From an uncultured Collinsella sp. (GTDB taxonomy: Bacteria; Actinomycetota; Coriobacteriia; Coriobacteriales; Coriobacteriaceae): a DNA stretch of 64,000 bases. A program made the translations under genes and the position numbers. Position 1 is the stretch's first letter. Each line of letters starts with the position of its first letter. The stretch lies in the NCBI GenBank assembly GCA_947002045.1, contig CAMQJB010000007.1, positions 1 through 64,000 of the forward strand, given 5' to 3'. Below the pieces are notes generated by a model. It saw only the letters and a program-made list of their open reading frames with translations, was not told where the DNA came from and searched no databases. This document shows, piece by piece, positions 57,517 through 64,000 of the stretch.

Positions 57517-57868
57517 TTGACCACCAATCCTCGAAGTAGTTGTTTTCGCATCTAACGCTCTATTGTGACGCAGTGCGGGGTTGAGGTTGTGCCTTCATTG
57601 CATATCGTATTAAAGATGATTCTCATTCTCAATAATAATTTTTTGTTATCAGACTATTCTTCAGCTGAAATAACGCATTTCCGCAGGTCAGGAAAGTGTC
57701 TGGTCAAAATAGCATCTAACTTTTCTTTTGGTCAACCGTTTACCGCTAAATTCCTACCGTTCGTCTGCATTACGCAATGTACCTGCGGATATACGAGATG
57801 ATGGGCAGCGTGTTACCATGAGAAAAAATTGTTATGAACATTTCCGATTTCACCCAAAGGAGTTGCCC
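57517..57868. other. Divergent regulatory region, permease and regulator 2
   Basis: No gene supported in this 352-base, A/T-rich region. It has a Fur-like stretch, ATTGAGAATGAGAATCATC on the minus strand (57615-57633). The AACAAANNNTTTGTT palindromes of the ygeX region are absent here. Confidence 0.55.
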
Positions 57869-58525
57869 GTGAACGAGACCGTACGTCGCTTTTTGCCGAT
57901 GGTCGATTTTCTGGAGCAGATACTCGGCAAAAACAGCGAAATCGTGCTGCACGATTTCTCGGATCCCGACCACGCCATCGTTGATATTCGCAACGGCATC
58001 GTGAGCGGCCGCAAGGTCGGCGGTCCCGCCACCGATCTGGCACTCAAGATCATGCACGACGCCAAGTATCGCGACCTGCCGTTTATTACGGGCTACGAGG
58101 GGCGCGGTGCCGGCGGCAAGACGTTGGAGTCAGCGACGTACTTTATCCGCGAGAATGACGAGATCGTCGGTATGCTCTGCGTTAACACCGACCTCTCGAC
58201 TGTGCGCTCCATCAACGCCATGGCGCAGCAGCTCATGGCGTGCTTCGACGCGGCGCCGACGCGCACGGAGCCCGCCCCTATCGAGGTCGAAAGCCTTTCG
58301 GAGTCCACACAGGAGCTCATCGACCGCAGCATTGCCGAGTTGCTGAGCGCGCGCGGGCTGGATGTAGCGTCGCTTGGTCAGAGCGACCGCGTGGACGTCA
58401 TTCGCCACCTCAACGGTAACGGGGTGTTCATGCTCAAGGGTGCCGTGGCCTGCGCCGCCTCCGCGCTGGGCATCTCAGAGCCCAGCGTCTATCGCTACCT
58501 GCAAAAAGTCCGCAAGGAAGGCTAA
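57869..58525 (+). CDS. YheO-like PAS/HTH transcriptional regulator 2
   Basis: 218 residues. Same layout as regulator 1: PAS-like domain (about 10-115; GKNSEIVLHDF, HAIVDIRNGIVSGRKVGGP, EIVGMLCVNTD) and C-terminal helix-turn-helix (GVFMLKGAVACAASALGIS). Start is GTG, with AAAGGAG seven bases upstream; an ATG 17 codons upstream is possible but lacks a site. Divergent from the permease gene. Likely the activator or repressor of the xdhD operon. Confidence 0.87.
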   Translation: MNETVRRFLPMVDFLEQILGKNSEIVLHDFSDPDHAIVDIRNGIVSGRKVGGPATDLALKIMHDAKYRDLPFITGYEGRGAGGKTLESATYFIRENDEIVGMLCVNTDLSTVRSINAMAQQLMACFDAAPTRTEPAPIEVESLSESTQELIDRSIAELLSARGLDVASLGQSDRVDVIRHLNGNGVFMLKGAVACAASALGISEPSVYRYLQKVRKEG

Positions 58526-58569
58526 CGAGCAAAATGAAGCGCGGCTCCACAAGCGATCCGTCACTTGAC

Positions 58570-58607
58570 AAAAGACCCTGCAGCTCGCACGCGCTGCAGG
58601 GTCTTTT
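58570..58607. terminator. Bidirectional terminator, regulator 2 and ridA
   Basis: AAAAGACCCTGCAGC, eight bases, then the exact complement with TTTTT. Serves both the plus-strand regulator and the minus-strand ridA. Confidence 0.88.
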
Positions 58608-58637
58608 TGCATGTCATGTTTAGTTGTGGCCAACGCC

Positions 58638-59015
58638 TTAGAGAGCGGCGACGACCTCGATCTCGACCAGACCGCCAGCCGGAAGGGCGGCAACCTGGAA
58701 AGCGCTGCGCGCGGGGAACGGGGCCTCGAACTTGGAGGCGTAGATCTCGTTCACGGCGGCGAAGTCGGCGATGTCGGCCAGGTAGACCGTGGTCTTGACG
58801 ACATCGGCAAAGGTGGCGCCGGCAGCGGTCAGCAGGGCCTCGACGTTGGCGAGGGACTGCTTGGCCTGGGCCTCGACGCCCTCGGGCATCTTGCCAGTTG
58901 CGGGATCGATGCCCAGCTGGCCGGACAGGAACACCATGTTGCCGGCCTGGATACCGGGGGAATACGGGCCGATGGCTGCGGGTGCGTTATCGGAAGACAC
59001 GACGGTCTTGCTCAT
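58638..59015 (-). CDS. ridA: RidA family enamine/imine deaminase
   Basis: 125 residues, starting MSKTVVSSDNAPAAIGPYSPG, with GNMVFLSGQLGIDPATGKMP and the active-site Arg near SAFQVAALPAGGLVEIEVVA. It hydrolyses 2-aminoacrylate, a by-product of PLP lyases such as YgeX, so it plausibly protects cells during urate use. Start after AAGGAG. Convergent with regulator 2, at the edge of the island. Confidence 0.93.
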   Translation of the reverse strand: MSKTVVSSDNAPAAIGPYSPGIQAGNMVFLSGQLGIDPATGKMPEGVEAQAKQSLANVEALLTAAGATFADVVKTTVYLADIADFAAVNEIYASKFEAPFPARSAFQVAALPAGGLVEIEVVAAL

Positions 59016-59315
59016 GTTTTTCTCCTTACGATCAATTGAGAGAGCGTGAGCGCGGTGTTCACACCGGGAGGCACAGTTCGGTCTGAACACCGCGCTTGAT
59101 TGGGATAGTACTCAAGGTTTCTGTTTGATGCAAGAATATTATCAGCTTGCGAGAATATTTTATCGCCCAACGGTTTCCCCGAACCGCTGAACGGTTCTCA
59201 TGTGGAGCAGCCAGTCCAAGCTGCTGAAGACTTTGTCCTGCTTAGGCTGCGGGCGTCGCCCACCGCAGCGACGCCACTATACTTTTGAGTGTCTGAGCAT
59301 TTTGAAAGGCAGGAT
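59016..59315. other. Leader of ridA and intergenic region
   Basis: No gene supported. A perfect 12-bp inverted repeat GCGCGGTGTTCA/TGAACACCGCGC spans 59050-59095 in the ridA leader. Further left of the U32 start is a TATACT that may be its promoter. Confidence 0.5.
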
Positions 59316-61808
59316 ATGACCGCAACCGCCAGTCGAACCACCAACCGCAGACCCGAGCTTTTGGCGCCCGCCGGAGGGCCCGAGCCCTTTGCCGCCGCGC
59401 TCGCTGCCGGGGCAGACGCCATCTACTGCGGCATGGGCAGCTTCAACGCCCGCCGCAAGGCAACCAACTTTACCGACGAGGCCTTTGAGCAAGCCTGCCG
59501 CGCCGCGCATCTAGCCGGGTCGCGCGTCTACGTCACGGTAAACATCGTCATCAAGCAGTCTGAGATGGGCGATGCGCTGCAACTCATCCATCGCTGCTCC
59601 ACGCTGGGCGCCGACGCCTTCATTATCCAGGACTGGGGTCTGTTCTTTGAGGTCAAGCGCACCATGCCCGGCATCGAGACACACATCTCGACCCAAGCGA
59701 ACATCCACGACGACCGCGGAACCCTTTGGTGCCGTGAGCAGGGCGCCGACCGCGTGACTCTCTCGCGCGAGCTCTCCATCGACGAGATCGCCGCCATTCA
59801 CAACGCCGCGCCCGATGTGGACCTTGAGGTCTTTAGCCACGGTGCCATCTGCTTTTGCTACTCGGGTCTGTGCCTGCTGTCGAGCTTTGCCATGGCTGGC
59901 CGCTCGGCCAACCGCGGCATGTGCGCCCAGCCCTGCCGCCTACCCTACAAGCTAATTGACGAGAACGGCCGCTCGCTCTCCCCTGCCGGACGCGAGCGCG
60001 CGCTGTGCCCGCGCGACACCAACACTTCGCAGCTTGTTCGCCGTCTGTATGACGCCGGCGCCGCATCGCTCAAGCTCGAGGGCCGCATGAAGGCCCCCGA
60101 TTACGTGTATTCCATCGTCGACGTGTATCGTCATCAGATTGATGACATGCTGGCCGATGTTTCGACCTCTAAGGATGAGGATGCGGCCCGCCAGCGACAG
60201 CTCAAGCGCTGCTTTAACCGCGACTTTACGCACGCCTACCAAGACGGTACCTCGGGTGACGAGATGATGAGCTACGAGCGCTCCAACAACCGCGGCCAGA
60301 TCGTGGGCACGGTGCTGGGCAGCCGCCCGGCCAACCGCGATGTGCGCGGCCTCAAGCCCGACGACCGCCGTCGGCGCGCCGCCATCGCCCGCATTGAGTT
60401 GTTTGAGCCCGTGGGCAAGGGCGACCTGCTGGAGCTTCGCCACGATAACGAGTTTGACCAGTTCCTGACCACCATTGCCGCCGATGATGCCGCCGCCGGT
60501 GACATCATCGAGTGCCGCGTGCCTCGCAGCATGCCCGAGGGCTGCCGCGTGCGCGTGATTCGAAGCCAGCGCGCCATTGACGCTGCCGGCGCCGCGCTCA
60601 AGCGCGATGTGCTGCGCCGCCGCGCCGTTGATGTAACCGTTGTGGCGCGTTTGGGCGAACCGTTTGCCGTCACGCTTACTTGCTGCGACGCCCCTTCGCT
60701 TACGGCCACGGCCACGGGCTTTACCGTCGAGGCCGCCAAGACCCGCGCGGTCGAGGCGTCCGATCTGGTAGAGCATGTGGGCCGCATGGGGTCCTCGCCC
60801 TTTGAGTCCGCGAGCTTTGATGTGGCGCTCGATAAGGGCTGCGGCATGGGCTTCTCCGCTGTGCACAAGGTGCGCGCCGCCGCCTGCAAGGCGCTGGAGG
60901 AGGCCATTCTGGCACCGTATGACGAGCGTGCCCGCACGCTCGAGCTGCCGGTGCTCGACAAATGTACGCGGCCCATGCCCGAGCACTACCGCGACGAGCC
61001 GCAGATCTGCGCCACCGTCACCTCGCTCGAGGCCGCCGAGGCAGCGCGAGCGGAGGGTGCAACGCGCATCTACATGACCACCGACGCGCTCGATGCGGCC
61101 GAGCTCTCCCCCGCCGATGCGTTTGAGCAGGGCATCGTGCCCGTGCTCGACGAGGTCTGCCGTGCCGTTGACCACGAGCGCGTCGACCCGTGGGTTGTTG
61201 CCGGCGCCACGGTCGCTATTGGCAACATCTCTGAGCTTGCCCTGGCCGCCCAGGTTGGCGCCACGGCCGAGATTCGCTCTTGCCTGCCGGTGCACAACAC
61301 GCCCTGCATGGAGGCGCTTGCCGAGCGCGGGGCCGGTGCGTTTTGGCTCTCGCCCGAGATCACGCTCGACGAGATTGTCTCGTTCGGCGCCGCCGCGCCC
61401 GCGACTCTGGGCATCACCGTCTTTGGCCGCCCACGCGTCATGACAAGCGAGCATTGCATTCTGCAGGTTGCCAACGGCTGCATCCACGATTGCGCCAACT
61501 GCCGCCTGCGTGCCCGCAAGCTCTCGCTCAAGAATATCGACGGCAAGGTCATGCCCGTACGCACCGACATCCATGGCCGCTCTCGCTTGTACGATGCTTA
61601 CCCCATCGACCTCACGCCGCAGGTACCGCAGTTGCTCGACGCCGGCGTCCGTCGTCTTATGGTCGACGGAACCTTGCTCGAGGCCGATGAGATTGGCCGT
61701 GCCGTCGCTCGCGTCCGTCGCGCCGTCGAGGCGGCTCAAGCCGGCCGCAAGCCCGCCGCCCGCCTGCGCGGCGCCACCTCGGGCTGCATGTTTGTGGGAA
61801 TTAGCTAA
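59316..61808 (+). CDS. Peptidase U32 family protein, long form
   Basis: 830 residues. The N-terminal U32 core has APAGGPEPFAAALAAGADAI, LEVFSHGAICFCYSGLCLLS and GMCAQPCRLPY (about 15-240); a long middle and C-terminal part holds a second barrel-like segment and Cys motifs (CILQVANGCIHDCANCRL). Long U32 proteins of the RlhA type hydroxylate 23S rRNA; protease activity is also reported. Start MTATAS chosen for AAGGCAGG. Followed 16 bases later by an RluA-type gene, so probably a RNA-modification operon. Confidence 0.85.
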   Translation: MTATASRTTNRRPELLAPAGGPEPFAAALAAGADAIYCGMGSFNARRKATNFTDEAFEQACRAAHLAGSRVYVTVNIVIKQSEMGDALQLIHRCSTLGADAFIIQDWGLFFEVKRTMPGIETHISTQANIHDDRGTLWCREQGADRVTLSRELSIDEIAAIHNAAPDVDLEVFSHGAICFCYSGLCLLSSFAMAGRSANRGMCAQPCRLPYKLIDENGRSLSPAGRERALCPRDTNTSQLVRRLYDAGAASLKLEGRMKAPDYVYSIVDVYRHQIDDMLADVSTSKDEDAARQRQLKRCFNRDFTHAYQDGTSGDEMMSYERSNNRGQIVGTVLGSRPANRDVRGLKPDDRRRRAAIARIELFEPVGKGDLLELRHDNEFDQFLTTIAADDAAAGDIIECRVPRSMPEGCRVRVIRSQRAIDAAGAALKRDVLRRRAVDVTVVARLGEPFAVTLTCCDAPSLTATATGFTVEAAKTRAVEASDLVEHVGRMGSSPFESASFDVALDKGCGMGFSAVHKVRAAACKALEEAILAPYDERARTLELPVLDKCTRPMPEHYRDEPQICATVTSLEAAEAARAEGATRIYMTTDALDAAELSPADAFEQGIVPVLDEVCRAVDHERVDPWVVAGATVAIGNISELALAAQVGATAEIRSCLPVHNTPCMEALAERGAGAFWLSPEITLDEIVSFGAAAPATLGITVFGRPRVMTSEHCILQVANGCIHDCANCRLRARKLSLKNIDGKVMPVRTDIHGRSRLYDAYPIDLTPQVPQLLDAGVRRLMVDGTLLEADEIGRAVARVRRAVEAAQAGRKPAARLRGATSGCMFVGIS

Positions 61809-61823
61809 TCGAAAGGCTTACAC

Positions 61824-62483
61824 GTGAACGAAGAACCTCAAGTCCTCTACTGCGACGCCTGGCTCATGGCTATCGATAAGCCTGCCGGCATGATCGTCCA
61901 CGGTGACGGCACCGGCGAGCGCACACTTACCGACTACGCCAGCGACCTGCTGCTGGCGATGGGCGACGGCTTTGCCGCGACCGACATGCAACCGCTCAAC
62001 CGCTTGGACCGCGACACCACCGGCGTGGTGTTGTTCTCGCTCGACAAGCGGACGCAGCCCGCTTTTGACCAGATGGTCATCGACCACGCATTCGAAAAGC
62101 ACTATCTGGCGCTCGCCGAGGGCAAGATCGACTGGAACGAAAAGCTCATCGACAAGCCCATCGCCCGCGACCGCCACGACAGCCGCAAGATGCGCGTCGG
62201 CGCCAGCGGCAAGCCGTCTCAGACGCGCGTCAAGGTACTCAAGCGCCTTAAGAGCCGCCGAGGCCTGCCCGCGCGTTCGTATATCGATGTTGAGCTGCTC
62301 ACCGGCCGCAAGCATCAGATTCGCGTGCACCTGGCCAGCGAGCGTCACCCCCTGGTTGGCGACGACCTGTACGGAACGCCGCGCCCCTGCGGCCTGATGC
62401 TCCACGCCCACAGCGTGTCCTTCACGCATCCCGTAACCGGCGAGCACATCCACATCGAAGCCCCCTGCCCCTGGGAGCCCTAA
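61824..62483 (+). CDS. RluA-type RNA pseudouridine synthase
   Basis: 219 residues. The catalytic LNRLDRDTTGVVLFS motif is near residue 58, with GRKHQIRVHLA near 155. Lacks the S4 domain, so it is a short RluA-type enzyme for rRNA or tRNA. Start is GTG with GAAAGGCT upstream. Follows the U32 gene. A GGGGAC-type repeat overlaps its stop. Confidence 0.9.
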   Translation: MNEEPQVLYCDAWLMAIDKPAGMIVHGDGTGERTLTDYASDLLLAMGDGFAATDMQPLNRLDRDTTGVVLFSLDKRTQPAFDQMVIDHAFEKHYLALAEGKIDWNEKLIDKPIARDRHDSRKMRVGASGKPSQTRVKVLKRLKSRRGLPARSYIDVELLTGRKHQIRVHLASERHPLVGDDLYGTPRPCGLMLHAHSVSFTHPVTGEHIHIEAPCPWEP

Positions 62484-62538
62484 ACCACCACAATGGGGAC
62501 AGGCACCTTCGCGGTGGTTTTGGCCTTAGCCCGTCCCC
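62483..62538. repeat. GGGGAC-type element after the RluA gene
   Basis: AAACCACC/GGTGGTTT (8-bp stem around AATGGGGAC and CACCTTCGC) followed by TTTT, then a GTCCCC half. Related to the 63-bp element at 8374. May terminate both the RluA gene and deoR. Confidence 0.65.
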
Positions 62539-62543
62539 TGCTG

Positions 62544-63290
62544 CTAGACCGTGATGACGTTGTCCATTGCCCGGTACTTGGCGGGGACCTCGCCTGCGGT
62601 AATAATCGTTGCGTCGCGGAAGTCCGCGAACTTGACGGGCGCCACCATGCAAAATTTACTGGCGTCCGAGATTACGAAGCGTTTGGCGGTATGGCGCATC
62701 GAGATACGCTTGACCTGTGCTTCCTCGATATCCGGTGTGGTGAGACCTTGCTCGGCCGCGATGCCGTTGGATCCCCAAAAGCCGCAGTTGAAGTTATAGC
62801 GGTCCAGGGTTGCCAAGGCATCGGGGCCAACGAGCGCCTCGGTCTCGGGTTTGAGCTCGCCGCCCAGCACCACGGTACGCATGCCGCGCAAAGCAAGGTG
62901 CTGAGCATGGAGCACGGAATCGGTCACATAGGTGACGCCGTCGAGACGCGGAAGATGCTCGATGAGCTTGAGGGTCGTTGAGCCCGAATCGATATACACA
63001 AAGCTATCGGGCTCCACCAGGGCCGCGGCACGAGCACAGATGCGCTCCTTGTCGTCGTTATGGAGATCGCTGCGCTCGCTGATCGTTAGGTCGCGCGTCA
63101 CGTGCGCGCGCTCAAGACTCGTCGCCCCACCGTGGACCTTGGCGATGCGGTGTGCGCGGTCGAGCGCCTGCAGGTCGCGCCGAATGGTAGACGCCGTCAC
63201 GCCCAGGGTATCGGCAAGCTCTGGCACAGTAACCGAGCCAGCCTGCTGCACCATCGACACAATCGCATTGAGCCTATCTTCCGCTAGCAT
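62544..63290 (-). CDS. DeoR/GlpR-family transcriptional regulator
   Basis: 248 residues: N-terminal helix-turn-helix (VTVPELADTLGVTASTIRRDLQALD, 20-44) and DeoR C-terminal sensor, including YIDSGSTTLKLIEHLP. Usually controls sugar-phosphate or sugar-alcohol genes. Downstream of the oxidoreductase with three bases between (stop TAA, GCG, ATG), so the two are coupled. Confidence 0.91.
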   Translation of the reverse strand: MLAEDRLNAIVSMVQQAGSVTVPELADTLGVTASTIRRDLQALDRAHRIAKVHGGATSLERAHVTRDLTISERSDLHNDDKERICARAAALVEPDSFVYIDSGSTTLKLIEHLPRLDGVTYVTDSVLHAQHLALRGMRTVVLGGELKPETEALVGPDALATLDRYNFNCGFWGSNGIAAEQGLTTPDIEEAQVKRISMRHTAKRFVISDASKFCMVAPVKFADFRDATIITAGEVPAKYRAMDNVITV

Positions 63291-63293
63291 CGC

Positions 63294-64000
63294 TTACTCC
63301 TCCTCGGGGTACACGACTCCCCAATCGGCGCGAAGCCTGGTCATCAGCTCCATAACATCAGAAGCATAGTCCAGAAGCTCGCACTTCGAATCATCGCCGG
63401 CAACGGCCTTCTCCAGGTCGGCCATCTCGTAGCACAGAGCGTATGCCTCGGTGCCAGCGTGGACCTCCTCACGGCGACCGTCCGCAGTCCACACGATGGT
63501 CGCATGGTCGGCGCGCGGATACTCGTTGACCTCGATATAGCATTTGTCGAAGCTGATAACCGAACGCTTGGGCTGCTTGGAATGGAGCGTAAGGCTCACC
63601 ACGCCCAGCTGCTGCTCGGCGTTACGGCAGACAATGCCACTCGCAACGTCAACGCCGGTCTCACAGGTGTTGCCCAGAGAGACGACCTCCACGGGTTGAC
63701 TGGCCATAAACAGGCGCATGACAGACAGGGCATACACGCCAATGTCGAGCATGGCGCCGCCGGCGAGACTACGGTTGTAGAACCGGTTGGTCAGGTCCCC
63801 GTACTTCTTATAGCTGCCAAAGTTGAGCTGGGCGAGGTTCATGCGACCAAAATCGCCCGCATCCATGCGGCGGCGCAGCTCCTGATACAGCGGCATGTGA
63901 AGCACCGTGGTGGCGTCCATAAGGACGACGTTGTGCTCGTCGGCGATGGCACGCGCCTCGTCGAGCTCAGCGGAATTGAGGGTAATGGCCTTCTCGCAGA
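63294..64000 (-). CDS. Gfo/Idh/MocA-family oxidoreductase, partial at window edge
   Basis: At least 235 residues; the gene continues past base 64000, so the start and N-terminal NAD-binding part are outside the window. Visible are the ...CEKAITLNSAEL and ARAIADEHNVVLMDATT region and the C-terminal domain (AGGAMLDIGVYALSVMRLF). Probably oxidises a sugar or inositol. Together with the DeoR gene it makes a small sugar operon. Confidence 0.88.
   Translation of the reverse strand, partial: CEKAITLNSAELDEARAIADEHNVVLMDATTVLHMPLYQELRRRMDAGDFGRMNLAQLNFGSYKKYGDLTNRFYNRSLAGGAMLDIGVYALSVMRLFMASQPVEVVSLGNTCETGVDVASGIVCRNAEQQLGVVSLTLHSKQPKRSVISFDKCYIEVNEYPRADHATIVWTADGRREEVHAGTEAYALCYEMADLEKAVAGDDSKCELLDYASDVMELMTRLRADWGVVYPEEE

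Noticed and set aside
57517..57868. Possible purine riboswitch before the permease
   Set aside because: I could not find the conserved purine-aptamer loops; the space is A/T-rich without the expected three-way junction.
59952..61739. A 595-codon frame opposite the U32 gene
   Set aside because: Mirror frame of a well-supported gene, no motif.

Overview
The window looks like a chromosome segment of a GC-rich gut Coriobacteriia, most like Collinsella. This rests on gene content, the GC-rich third positions, the zinc-type S14, a split transketolase, a single-frame prfB and dispersed GGGGAC-type palindromes. The genus is inferred, not searched. No rRNA, tRNA, CRISPR array or intact insertion sequence was seen.

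Left part (1-23.7 kb) is core metabolism and housekeeping: a zinc-ribbon membrane protein, split transketolase, a YitT membrane protein, the coupled pair secA-prfB, rpmE, an ACT-domain protein, citrate synthase, two Cof-type phosphatases, adenine deaminase, tyrS, a U32 protein, a class A penicillin-binding protein, argR, a glycosyltransferase and truA.

Middle part (23.7-33.6 kb, all minus strand) is the spc/alpha ribosomal block from rplE to rplQ, including secY, adk, map, infA and rpoA. It stops abruptly upstream of rplE: rplX, rplN and the S10 genes are not next to it.

Right of that (33.9-59.0 kb) is a large purine/urate catabolic island with the gene set of the E. coli ygeW-ygfK region, which has been linked to anaerobic uric acid degradation by gut bacteria. 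One half holds xdhC, yqeB, yqeC, hyuA, mocA, ygeW, ygeY and ygeX. The other half holds xdhD, a ferredoxin-like protein, ygfK, ssnA and a xanthine/uracil-type permease. Each half starts beside a divergently transcribed YheO-like PAS/HTH regulator. The likely logic is: the permease imports the purine; the molybdenum hydroxylase XdhD with YgfK and the Fe-S protein moves electrons; SsnA and HyuA open rings; YgeY and YgeW process nitrogen-rich intermediates; YgeX makes pyruvate and ammonia; RidA removes the 2-aminoacrylate by-product. XdhC, YqeB, YqeC and MocA mature the cofactor. The two halves are separated by a 5-kb patch (43.9-48.1 kb) with hypothetical proteins, a decayed ATPase, an ATPase-nuclease gene and several repeat arrays.

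The right end (59-64 kb) has a long U32 protein, an RluA-type pseudouridine synthase, a DeoR-type regulator and a truncated Gfo/Idh/MocA oxidoreductase. The most striking unannotated structure is a family of four palindromic repeats, each exactly 67 bp, plus several other palindromes at gene ends and promoters.
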